64,000 nt of DNA from Membranipora membranacea. Lineage: Eukaryota; Bryozoa; Gymnolaemata; Cheilostomatida; Membraniporidae. The stretch is from NCBI GenBank assembly GCA_914767715.1, contig OU612069.1, forward strand, positions 18,161,387-18,225,386, written 5' to 3'. A model generated the notes under the pieces. The model saw nothing but the letters and a program-made list of their open reading frames with translations. It made no database searches and had not been told where the DNA came from. Below, one piece after another: positions 1-12,400 of this stretch (position 1 is its first letter; every line of letters starts with the position of its first letter). Made by a program: the position numbers and the translations under genes.

Positions 1-284
1 TCCCTCACTTGGCTCAGAGTGTCTTTGATATCACAATATGAGTTTGAGGGACTGCAATATATGCTACGCTCCCTCAAATTTATGAATGATAAGAACAATG
101 TATGATATAATATTGTTCAGTCAAATTGTTCAGGACACTTCCTCCTTGTGAAGTTTGTTGCAACAACAATGCATTTCTCAAAGCATATGTGGTTGGGTTA
201 TGATAGAACAGGAAAGTGGCTATCAACGCGTTGCCACAACAATTGCCAGCTTCATTATTTCTGAGTTATGCATTAAATACTTAC

Positions 285-2434
285 TGATTTTATGTCGAGT
301 CCAAGCACTTCCTTAAAGTATGCTGGAAGCTTTGTGTAAGTGAAATAGAAGCCAAAGTTTGAGGTCATTGAAGCCACTGTTATAGCCCAGACTGCTGGTG
401 ATTTGAGAATCAGCTTCCAGGGAACCTTTGTGTTCTTATCATCAAAACCATGATAAGTGTCATTATATTAGCATTTAAATAAAACGTTCAAATATTCCAT
501 TAGCAAATTTAAAATCGGTTGATATGTCTCTGCTTTTACTTGTTTTGTTGTAGTAATGGTAAGTTTGGCAATTTCTTCCATGAGCCAAAGAAGTATCATA
601 ATGACTTGGTCTATCACTATTCTATATCATATTACCTTGACTCCTCCCTTTGCAGAATCACTATAATAACTAATGTACTGCAGCTCCTTTGTAGATATTC
701 TTGGGTGAACAGACGGGGAATCAAAAGCAAGAAACCACCAGCAGATCAAAAATATTATGCTGAGTCCGCCAGTGAAGTAATAAGGCAGCGGCCAACCACC
801 ATCAAGTGACTTCCATTCACATAGAAAGCCTCCGAGTCCCAGAACTAATATGTTTCCTATCTATGGTAATAAATTGATAATGATATTATTGTTGCACCTA
901 ATTTACAAAAGGCAAGTTTTCTCAGTAAATTGTGGAAATACAAAAAGTGAGTAGAAAATTTCAATGATTCAAGCTTTCTTCATCCAATTCATAAAACCAG
1001 GCAACTATTTCTGGATTTAGTAATGCAATAATTACAGTTCAACTTACATGATCACCAGTGTATAAAACAGCTACTGCCATACTTCTTTCATATTTCGGAA
1101 ACCACTGCCCGATAAGATTGATTGCGCTAGGTACTATAGCACCAGTAGCCATACCAGAAATTACACGTAGAATTATAACCAGTACTGCAGATATATCATA
1201 TCTCTTGCCATCAAACCTAGGGTATTTGAAAACAACTGCAATCAGAAACTCGATTCATTACTCAACTATCCTATATTCAACAAACCAACGGTGGTACACT
1301 GTCGGTAAATACAGATGAAGAATCTATGGACATTAAAACCTTTGAATTAACTTCAGTGTTAAAAGTGTTGCTTCTTAGGTACTAACCTTGCTGCTACTGG
1401 GGTCAAAACTGTAGCCACGATGAGCAAAGTATATCCAAACAAAAGCAGCCTTTTACCACCAAATCTCCCAGCTAGGGCCCCAGATATGGTTTGTGTTAGG
1501 AGATATCCTAAAAAGAACGCTGAAAGCACAAATCCTTGAGTTTGTTTGTCCCATTCAATTTCTCCTGTCTGAAAATGTTGTATCAAAAACAGCGTTATGA
1601 TATAATATTGTGTCATGCAAAGTGAAGGTTAAAGCTCCTACAAACTCTCGATTGTGCAGAAATTAAGCCTATCCCTGGTCTCATTTGATTGAGGAGGCAT
1701 TGTTTTGTCATGTTCAAGTGGTTTGGACAGAAGGACAGGTGACATACAATATTATATTGATGTGACAGCTGTTAAAATCCTTGCAGTAAGCTGAACGGTA
1801 CCTCATATTTGGTTGGAGAAGTGGTGCTGTTCTTCTGGATGTTTCCTAGACTTTGGTTTGACCTCTGGATCTGATCTACGCCTCCATTGGGCTCTTTTAT
1901 CATGCAAACCATTGTAATTGTAGGGACATTTCTCATAGCATTACCAAGAATAAAGCAGAAACAGATCATGTATCCCATTATCCAGCGGTATGATGTTAGT
2001 CTCTCCAGGGTAGACTCTGTTGGAACTACTAAAGCGAGAAACAGCAACATACCTAGTAGTGCAGGTAGCTGTTATGTTACTAGGAGTATCATTAGTCGTA
2101 ACTAGCAGCAGTTACTAAAAGAATTCACTAGTAGTTTTAACAAGCAGTACAGGTTGTGGTACAGTTCATGGTCAGAGGGAGTGCAAAAACATGATAGATG
2201 CAACATACGGTAGCGCATTTACCACTGCGCAACACACAGGTCTTCAGCTAGAAACCATGAGTCGAGCGCAGCTTTGAGGCTTTTTCTAATACAACCTCCT
2301 CATGGCCGGCCCGAGCAGCATGTTTGAATAGATGACTAACTGTTAGTATTCATAGAGACATTTTCTTCATTAGTCAAGTAGCTTTTATTACTAGATGCTT
2401 CTAGAGGTATCGACTCCTGCATCTCTTTCACCAT
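285..2434 (-). CDS. SLC17 family (sialin/vesicular-type) anion transporter, N-terminal part, continues beyond window start
   Basis: Six phase-consistent exons run leftwards: 2434-2341, 2028-1802, 1568-1387, 1216-1048, 860-636 and 434-285 (349 codons). The last ends in a GTAAGT donor and the rest lies outside the window. The product is a major facilitator transporter of the SLC17 type, which carries organic anions or phosphate across plasma, lysosomal or vesicle membranes. Exon 1 gives a short hydrophilic cytosolic tail starting MVKEMQES. Exon 2 holds the first membrane segment (WIMGYMICFCFILGNAMRN) and a polar luminal loop. Exon 3 has the TQGFVLSAFFLGYLLTQ helix followed by GRFGGKR, the MFS loop 2-3 signature. 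Exon 4 has GQWFPKYERSMAVA, and exons 5-6 carry further helices and VPWKLIL with FYFTYTKLPAYFKEVLG, typical of sialin-like proteins. The start is the first in-frame ATG giving a phase-matched donor. The exact SLC17 member and substrate cannot be told. The family call is firm; the first exon is less so. Confidence 0.9.
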
Positions 2435-4397
2435 GGTTATACTCTCATAGAAGCTTGACTCCTATTGAAATAAATATTGGCTAATGAAGTAGTAAGATAA
2501 TATTTTATTCCGCTTATCTTCTGACAAGTTCACAAACCTCTACACTTGCTTCTTCCTTGATTACTTGGGGGAAATCGTTTACATGATAAATAGTTATTAA
2601 CTCATTGACCTCCAGGACAATTGAGGCCTAATGTACATTATCCTGATTCATCTACGTTACCATGGCAATAAAATCTAAAAAATCCCGCATCATCAAAATC
2701 AATAGATGAGTGGTTGAACTAAATCTTACCAATAATTATAGAAATTTACGTGTAGAGGTTTCGAGAGTAAATTAATCTATATCGAGGGCTAGATGGCAGC
2801 AAATAACCATGGTTATATGGGCAAACGAATAATCTTGTTGATGTTTGTACAAGAAGTGAAGGCTTGTGAAGCCTGTGTAAAAGTCTGATAATCATTTAAC
2901 TCACATACACTTTCATTCATGAAAGGTATTTGTGACATCCAAAGAATTTTTGCTCACCCTGAATATGGAAAGCCTTTTTTTCAGCATGCCAATACCATGT
3001 AGAAAATCCTGATTAATGTTTGTCACTATGCAGATATCCCCATGATCAAGGTCTAATAATAACTACGATCAGATGTAAAATCCGAATTTATTGCTTCTAA
3101 ATAGGGTCAAGTAATAAAGCTAGTAGATTAACCACATGAAAGCATATTCGCAGTAGATATGATGGATGAATTCAGCTTACATTCCACTACTGCCTAAGAT
3201 TTAGGCGATTAGAGTATTAAAAAATTAATGTGCCTAATCAACTGCCAAGATCACCAGTTTATGGCTAGCCTGAATAGGCCTACATGTCAATGAACACATA
3301 ATTATGGGAATTTTGATGGGCCATTAATCATACCATGAACAAAATGTGTAAAGGTATATCAGAAAGCATTATCACTGGGAAAGAACATTCAGGTACAACT
3401 TACCTCACAGTTTAAGCCCGAAGGCCAATAGTATACACAATGCCTTAGTTGAGAAATAACAAGAGGTTGTCTACGATGTTTGAACTCTGCATCCCTTCTA
3501 GTTCTTGCTAGTTTGTCTAGCTGAGACTGCATCCAACTGAACTGTATACATTTGAGAGGTGTATTCTTTATTGCTATTCAACTGTCCAACCTCTCCGTTA
3601 ATGGTGGTTAAACACAACTTGACTGCCTGATCTACTCCCCTCACCTCAATTATATACTACAACAGGCATATTCTATAGGCAAGGATTATGATGAATGCCT
3701 GGCCACAATGTTATGTGCTGGTACTAGCACTGCATATTTTTTGGCTTGGTAAGACAAAAATAGATTATTATGATGATTACATGTTTCTTGCCTCTGCAAA
3801 AAATTGACGAAAAGAGGCCCAGCAGCTTTATTATGATGTAGCTCTATTTTGATTTCATTGGAATGATATGCTGGTCTCAACTTCATCATTCATCTTTCTG
3901 TATTAATATCACCTAGGGACATACATGAGCGGTGTTAAAATTGGTCGATATTTGGGAAAAAGCATTTTTGGAGTACAAAGAGTTGTGTCCTCTTTGTAGT
4001 AGTAAAGATGCAAAGTTGACAGATGGCCCAACCTTTGATTTTGACAAAACCCATGTTTATCATCAACTCGGCAGTCAATATACCAGGTTCTTTTATTGAT
4101 AATGCAATCAATTCCAGAAATAACCCAAAAAACAAAAAAAGACAAGGCTAGGATGGCACAGCTTAGAATTTGAATACCTTTGAAATTTTCATACCATTCA
4201 TCACTTCGATAACATGATATTAATTTTCTTGGTTGGTGATACTGTAGCCTTGCGACATTGCTACACACTCGCATGTAAAACTTCTGGCTTTGAAACCATT
4301 CATTAATGCATTCTACACCAAAGAGACAATGAAAGATAGATTGTCAAGTCTGTCAGATTTGCAGCTACGAAAAACATAACTTCACACATGAAACGAA

Positions 4398-5178
4398 TAT
4401 TATAATGGGGTTGTGTCAGGAGTTGTCCCTTATTATAGGAGGCGCTGAACAGATGAGACCATAAATTGGCACTTTTTTATATAAGCCATCATTGGAGCAG
4501 ATCATACTTTTGGTCTGGCAGCCAGGGAACTTAAGATAGAAACAAAATGAGGGTTATTTCATAGGGGGATTATGCTGACCAAATTTATGAGACAAAATTG
4601 ACTGCAAATATAATTTGATACTCATTTATTATATTATATAATATAATAAATATATCATTAAAACAAAGAGAAATAATAATATTCCAGCTTTGAATTTTGA
4701 AAATTATATAAATCCAACATGAAAATGTTGATTGCAGAAAAAAAATTCAGAATAACATATATATATATATATATTGTGTTATTGCAATACAAAACATTTC
4801 TATATTTAATACAATAACTTAATATATATATGGAATTGTTTTGCAAAACAAATTTAGCTGTATGTTTCATGACACCTTCCTTCCTGACACTGAATTTCAT
4901 TGTGATTGATCAGGTTTTTATCATTTAATGTATTATTATTTAATTTTAATTGTTTTAAAAATTAAGATATTTCGATACTTTTTTATTTCAGCATATAGGT
5001 CAGATTTTTGGATTATCGAATAACAATATCAATTGTAGTTAGCAGAAACCGAGGAGTTTTTACAGCAAAAGGTCTCATCTGCTTCCTTTATGGCTTATAT
5101 AAAACTTTGCAAAAGTGTGGTCTCATCTGTAATTAATCAAGGGAGATTACTCCGAAAAACACAACCCTATTAGAAATG
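4398..5178. repeat. Foldback (inverted-repeat) MITE-like element, about 780 bp
   Basis: The sequence from about 4398 (beginning ataatggggttgtgtcagga) is matched in reverse complement by 5085-5178, ending near cacaaccctattag. The arms are about 90 bp and imperfect; both contain a ggcttatata core and a gtctcatctg block. The interior is AT-rich, includes an (AT)n run around 4757-4775, and has no long reading frame. This looks like a non-autonomous DNA transposon. The superfamily is not identified, and the outer limits are approximate. Confidence 0.6.
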
Positions 5179-5479
5179 CGGCTAAACTTCAGGGGTGTGG
5201 ATGACAAACACTCAGTTTGTTGATGGAGTTAACGATGGATGGCCAGTATAAGTGCAATGTAAAATGGCTGTCCTTTCTATACCACCAATGAGCTAGACAG
5301 CCAAGGATCGTTGTCCTATAATGTGGTAGAACTCCCCCCACAATTGTTCTCAGTGAATACAGCCATAGAATACAGCCCAACAAACAAGTTATAATTGTGG
5401 TATATTTATATATATATTTTATAAAAATGAGGGGTCCTCCCCATGCTCATTGCTTATTTTAATATGGCCACTTATTATT

Positions 5480-5660
5480 CACAGCCAGGCAATGAGTGCC
5501 TAAGGAGTTATGGGTTCGAGTCTCACTGGGGGAACTTTCAAGGTTGATCGATCCAGAACAAAGCACCATCAGGGGTTGTCACAAGCAACCTGAAACACAA
5601 ACCCAAAACTCTTCTTGCCCCCCTCCCCCTCTCTCTGACAGGTAAAGGCAGCATTCAATG
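5480..5660 (+). repeat. Possible tRNA-derived SINE fragment
   Basis: The segment contains gggttcgagtctcactggg near 5510, which resembles an RNA polymerase III B box (GGTTCGAATCC). A weak A-box-like stretch lies upstream and an unstructured body rich in C follows. No second copy was found in this window, so the call rests on the B box alone. Confidence 0.3.
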
Positions 5661-6258
5661 TTCACCATAAATGATATAAAAATTGTATAGAAAATTTCAA
5701 CCGAAGTCAATAAGATGTACACAACCTAACTGGTAATAATTCAATCATTTTTGAAGACTATGGATCGATTTTACCTTTTGACTACCAATAGTATATTATC
5801 CAACTCATCCAACGCCTCTTAGAAAAATCTAGAATCACGCAATATCTAGTTACACAAAAAGTATCACAGAAAACGCTCTTCACACAACTATATAATCTGT
5901 ACATATTAAAATAAATAAATGCAAGAATTAACCATCAAACTATACGTGGCTACATACCCTGTATGAATCGCTCTTGAAAATGATTATGGAGGCATTTAGT
6001 TTATCCCTTTTCAAAGGCTTAAAATCTATGACAAAAAGCTCCAAGACGGTGGCAAAGTATCAAATTTTAAATTCCACTCAGCAATCATAGATAATCCATC
6101 AATTTAATCTATCAAATAAATACTCAATTAACAATAATCTATCAATTTATAGTTATGGCGATATGAGAAAATTATTCACATTTCAAAACACAAGAATTCA
6201 AATGCGTAACTGAGCGATTGCCGTAACAAAGTAGATTCCGATAGTGACAGAGATTTAC

Positions 6259-6370
6259 CAAAATATTGTGTATTTTATCCACAAATATTCTGTATTTTAT
6301 CCACAAATTATTGGTAAACTATCCACAAATACTGAGTATATTATACACAAATACTCTGTATATTTATCGC
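6259..6370. repeat. Tandem repeat of about 22 bp, five degenerate units
   Basis: The unit tattttatccacaaatactc recurs about five times with small insertions. The array ends about 45 bp from the CCDC158 stop codon, so it probably lies within that gene's 3' untranslated region. The plus-strand frame open across it is an artefact of the repeat. Confidence 0.65.
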
Positions 6371-6415
6371 TTGTGTTCCTGAGTAAGATGCAAGTTAATA
6401 GCGTGATAAGTATAG

Positions 6416-9400
6416 TCACGATTTCTGAGATCTGAGATATCTGTGTAGTTTCTCGTATGATGCTGGAGTTGTTGTATGTTTTCGGCTCACAAAAGCACCG
6501 GAATCCCCGGAGGCCTCCTGTCCTATCTTAGTGAGCTTCTCAAGTTTCCTCTCCAAGTTCTGACATAAAACCTGTGAACATTACAAATATTTTAGATGTA
6601 AATCACTTTTTAATAACAGCTCTCCAGCTGTCTTTACTGGTCATGGAACATATTACGTACAAATAAAGACGAGCTGAATGGTCTCTGAAAGTGTTATAGT
6701 GGCAAATATAATTTCTAAGGTTGACCAAGAGTGTGAGCTGTCAACACAACTAAGTTGTCTTCAAGCAAGTACCATACAATTAATCAAAATTATCACTAAG
6801 AAAAAGACTGAATTGATTATGAAGCGAAATCATGTTGAAATTATTTATCTAGGTGATGTAAAAAATTAGACAGTTTGTAAAAATACATGATGGGAAGCCG
6901 AAGTATATATGATAATAATATGCCTCTCAACGCCTTACTCTCTCATCTGCTGGCTGAAAAGAAACACTTTAAATTTTACATATTCACTAACTGAAAAATT
7001 GATTCTTAACAGGGTTGCCTCCCCCCCCCCCCCCCGCCAACAAAGCTTGAGTCGAGACGAAACTCTGCCTTCATTTTGTTGTAATCTGGTCATATTGCAT
7101 GCAACATTGAAAGCTCACATCAGATGGCTTACATAATGGTTATCTTCCAGACCATAAAATCAAATCATATACATCGCAATAAGATTTTAGCTAAGCCCAT
7201 ATCACAACAGCTACTGTCAATCAATGGAGTATCCTTCTGCTCAATGCATAACAAGTTTTGTGGCAAGGCGTGAATCGGAAGTTTATATCATTCATCCTAG
7301 CCAGGTCTGTTTGGATAAGGACCATAAATACAGGAGGTCTACTGCGTGGTTGCACGCAGTATAAAGATCCCCCTCTGCCTCTTCGAAAAAATTAGCCTGT
7401 CACAGTGGGAAAGGGTATAGGGTCACTACCCAACACAAGCCACCTGCGCTTAAAGGGGCCCGTTAAAGAATCAATTTGCTATTGATGAATAAGGTATCGT
7501 CTAAAACTTTGTAATTCCTATATTAATCAGTTTGTTACATCTCTCTCACCTGAGCCTCAGTTTTGAGTGGTTCTGACACTCCCACAGTGGTATGTTTATG
7601 TCTGCTGCTGCTCCCCCCGTGATGATGATGATGATTATGATGACCTGATGGAGCTCTGTTCTCTCTATTCTCTCGACTTCTGTGACCTCCTGACCTGTGA
7701 TGTGATAAAAAATCTTTGTAGCCCTAATAATAACAAGCTCCTATTTGCAAAGGATGAGTGACTAAAAACAACACGATTCTCTCACTGCTACAAACTTCAT
7801 CAGAAAACTCGAAATATTAAAAACAATCCTTTTGAATTAAAGAATCTAAGGCATTTTTTAGCTTTTGATTAAGTAGCAAGGACAAGTGAAAAGATTAACA
7901 TGATCCGGAAGTAATTTTCAGAATGCCTGTTTTGCTGCATTATATTCATGATTTGGTGGATTAAAAAAATGGTTGATTTAAATTTGATGGTCATATCACT
8001 TGCCACACCCCGAAGCATGGGCAGTGCAATATCTGTTGACTAAAGGGTGAGGCCGCAACTTCTGCGTCAGGTTGCTCTCTGTTTGCAGGTAAGTGGGCCA
8101 GCCAATCCACTTTAGTTGATGGACTACAGTGGGGTTCATTTGCAGTGCTGTTGGTATATTATTCCTAACTAAGGGACTAACCTGTGACTTCTCTCAGAAT
8201 CTGCTCTTGCTGACGTCGGCTTCAATAAGACATCTACTGATTCAGCTGCAGATTTCCTCCGACGCCGAGAATCTAAATATATAACAGTTTACATGACTGA
8301 ATGGCTCTGCTTCGTTTGAGCCCCCCCTGACTCTTGCCCCCCCCCCCAGGCCAATGGCCACCGGCCGGGAAGCCTAAGGGATAAAGATAATGCAGATCTT
8401 TAACTCTAGCAGCATGGTGGTTTTAGAACAATCAATAAATGGAATAAATTATTTCCAAATAGCAACAAAAAGAGAAACTAAAGTAAATTTTAAATCAGCC
8501 AATCAAGATTCACCTGCAGATGCATTGAGGCCTCAAACAAAGTTAGCACCATATGTGAAATATTGCATGTCTTGACACTTAAAGGGTGACCAAGGTTTCA
8601 AACAACTGTTCATTGATTAATAGCAGATTGCACCTTCTGCACAGGGAAAAAGACAAAATCTAATTCGGATATTATTAAAGGGCAACCAAGGTTTCAAACA
8701 ACTTCTCATTGATGGCCATTGATTAATAGCAGATTGCACCTTCTGCATGGGGAAAAAGACAAAACATAATTCGGAGAATTATTCAGCCAGAATTCTTGTG
8801 AAACATTTCTTCTATCAGGTACTCAAACTCAGCTAAAAGAGAATACCACATAGCAGTTTCCTGTTCCTGTTATTACTTAGCCTTTGCTCTATAATTATTA
8901 CAGCAAAGTCTTGGAACCTCCCCTAAACTGAAGTGTTACCCAGCTTAGAGTCAGCAACTACTTTGAGTTTTGCATCGCGTAATGCACAAAGCTGATGCTG
9001 CCGGCACATTATTTGCTACCCATTAATGCATTGCTGCGAAACCTTGGTTGCCCTTTAAGCCAGGATTCTTTCATTCATCAGGTACTCAAACTCCGCTAAA
9101 ATAGAATACTGCAGAGCAGTTTCCTGTTCCTGTAATTATTTAGCCTGTGCTCTATCATCATTACAGGGATGTCTTGGAACCTCCCTAAAACTGAAGTGTT
9201 ACCCAGCAAAGAGTCAGCAACTACTTTGAGTTTTGCATCGCGTAATGCACAAAGCTGATGCTGCCTAGCACATTATTTACTACCCATCAATGCATTGCTG
9301 CGAAACCTTGGTTGCCCTTTAATTTGCTAATAAAAAGTAAATGGTTATAAATCCTATGATGAGTAATGATAAGGAAAATATGATGAATGTAATGGTCTAA

Positions 9401-12400
9401 ACACACTGACAGAGGTAGCAACCTCAGGGGGTCCTTAATGAGTTTGTATACACAATAATCCTATGAAGATCAGCTGAAGCTCATATGTTAGTAATGTGAT
9501 GTCATGAAAACCGCTCTGCACTTCGAGGTAGCAACGGCCAATCAAACCTCTGAGGATCGGCTGAGGCTACTGTCAGCATAAATGTTATCCACGGCGACAT
9601 TGTGTGCTAACCTCTAGGGATACCGCTTAGTGTGTTTTGACCGTAAGAATGTTTTGGGGAATGAGGAGTGGGTAGTGGGGAGTGGAAAGATGACACACAC
9701 CTTTACTTCTGTAGGTTGATGGCTCACTGTGCTGACTCATATCTGTATAATTACTGTCAAAACTACAACAAAATGAGAATAGCAAAACTTATGTCAAGGG
9801 AATTAATCTTCTAACATGGAGGCTCAGTGTGGTGGCTTCATGCTGCTTTGGCCTGTCATGAAGATGTTATTTAGTGGTGATTTATGCTTTCTAGCTGAAG
9901 ACTAATGTACTGCGTTGTAGCGCACACAATGGGCTGTATCTAACGGGGAAATTTCATATTGATGGGTTGTACCTAAAGATGAATGTAATTGCAAAGCCTG
10001 TCAGCCTGCCATACATTACATCTCACTAATCTTTGTACAGTCTCTAGTAAATTTAAACTTCATAAAAGCTCTTAGTATCTCATAAACATCTTGCTAATTG
10101 AGGCATTTCAAAATTGTCATACCCGCCATTCTGAATTGTCCCAAAACTCAATTAGTGTACGCCTATTTATGTGTTACATTGGATCAAAGGCCTTCTTACA
10201 GTAATGCAATATGCTCACCTGCGATCAGAGTTAGTTCTTCTGTGGTAAACTTTTCTCTCCTGTGCTGATGATAGCAAACTCTTCATGTCTTTTAATACTG
10301 TCTTTAATTCTGTGGCTATACCTTCATCCTGTGTACAACAAATGGGACATTTATAGTGGCAGTAAATATTGGAAGCTGAATAAAACTATTGTGAACTAGT
10401 TATGTCATATACAAAACAAAAAAATTCTCAGATACCGAAATGGTGGGAAGTTCTCCGGATCAAATATCTTTCGAATGTCGCAAGATGAGAAAAAGCAACA
10501 GAAGACAGACATTTTACACATACAAGGTCGCAGTAGGCAAAAGCCGACCTGTTCCACTGTAATAAAATTGATTATTATATAATCAATGTAAAATCCCATA
10601 CCAGTTGAGAGCTACTGCGTATGGGATTTTACACTGATTATTAATCATCAATTTTATTACAGTGGAACAAGTCCGCTTTTGCCTAGTACCAGCAACATGT
10701 CATAAGTGACATCCATGACATGATTATGACGGGTTAGAGAGCTCTAAATGAATGTACATCAAATGGGATTATGACAGCAATTTGATAAGAACAATGGGTA
10801 AACAAATTTATTAAATGAGTAAAGTGCTTGGTTTCACAGTAAAATAGATTACAAGTAATGAAAACATATCAAGTACAAGCTCTTGAGTTAAGGGCCTGTG
10901 AGAAAATTATCTGGTGTGTCACTGACAATATAACTGACCTGTTGCTTAGGAGGAGAAGGAGGGGGTGGCAGTACTATGCCCCCTGATTGGCTCTCACCCC
11001 CAGTCACCTGCTGCTGCTGTATACGCTGCTGAAGCTCTTTCAGCTCCAGCTGATGTTTCAGTTTTAGTTTGTACATGTCCTGCTCTGATCTCTCAGCTGA
11101 GGCCTGAAGTGTAGAGCATCGAGATATCGCCTCCTTCAATCCATCCTCCAGAGATACAACCTTGAAATAAGCACATATGATCAAAAATCACCTAACTTGT
11201 GCTGATGGAAGGAAGGGGTCTGCTGCCTAATTACTTATGGCGCATCGCAAATCTCCTAATTTCTGCCGAAGGAAAGAAAAACAGTTAGGGGTCCCATTGC
11301 TGATGTCGTGATTACTCACTTTGGCTTGTTAGTGCACAGCTTGGGAGAAAAAACTGGCGAAATAATGACACTGTATGAGCAAAAAATACCATATGGAGCC
11401 TCTGTTGGCAAGTGACTCATGATTTGGAACAGAGAGTAACCCAGGTTAGACTCATATGACAGCCTTGACAACTGATTGATGGCATTAGTGCTTTCAATAC
11501 AAAAAGGTACATGTTACCTCTCGCTTCAAGTTCCCAGAGATAAGCTTCATCATAAATAATCACCAAAATATGCTTTCAAATGATGCGCTGAAAAACTTTG
11601 TCACTGCAGTAATGGGAGATGATTCCATCGGAAAAAATGAGCTTTCTTTAATTTATGGGTATCACAGGTTTTATTTCAGCACAACCAATGCAAGCTCCAT
11701 TGCCCACTGACACCTGTGTTTGTATTCTACAGACAATAAACACTCACTTTAGATTCGAGCATAGAGGCTTTACTGCGCTCAGTAGACATGATCTGTTCTT
11801 GTCTTTGTTCGCCCTTACATCTGTGCTCTAGTTCTAACTGTAACTGGTCGCACTGTTCTTCTACACAATCTTTGTCTACACAGGTACAACGCATAACATA
11901 ATAAACATACGCTCAGAATTTTTTTATTCGTTGATAATCTTCTGGAAAGGTCTAACAAAATTTTTTTGTGTTGTAATGGTAATTGAATGTAAACAGCTTG
12001 AAATAGTTTGGAAATGCCACTAATTCAGTCAGAATCCTGAGTATACCCTTTGAGCATCTGCAATAAAACAGCAAAATGAAGTAAGAGGTCATCTAGGTTG
12101 TCATCGAAGACCAAAAATTTACTGTCAACAAAAGTCTTGTATCGTAAGATTCAATATGGATATTTTCAGAGTCTGGATAAGAACCCTTGGGCAAACGCAA
12201 GATGACCTAGAAAACCTCTTACTTCTTTTCCTGTTTTTCTGTTGGTGTAGGGTTCAATTTCCATATATCACACATGGTAAGGCCCCCTCCCTGAGTACAT
12301 TTAACATTATATAACAATTGGATTTGCAAGAGTGTAAATACTCTAACATAACGATTTTTGAAACTTTATTTCCAATTTGCTTATCTCACTTTTTAAATTA

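Larger units (their letters stand above)
2435..6415. other. Intergenic gap between the SLC17 and CCDC158 genes
   Basis: This stretch lies upstream of the SLC17 start and downstream of the CCDC158 stop, both genes being on the minus strand. No exon with a recognisable product was found. Minus-strand frames at 3909-4274 and 3935-4135 are open but overlap in different frames and resemble nothing known. The gap holds a foldback element (4398-5178) with an AT dinucleotide run inside it, a possible tRNA-like SINE fragment near 5480-5660, and a tandem repeat at 6259-6370. Confidence 0.7.

Noticed and set aside
519-809. A 96-codon plus-strand open frame
   Set aside because: It lies opposite a well-supported SLC17 exon (860-636) and is its shadow.
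3909-4274. A 121-codon minus-strand open frame with a hydrophobic segment
   Set aside because: A second open frame overlaps it at 3935-4135, no family resemblance is seen, and no phase-matched exon was found around it. It is probably chance.
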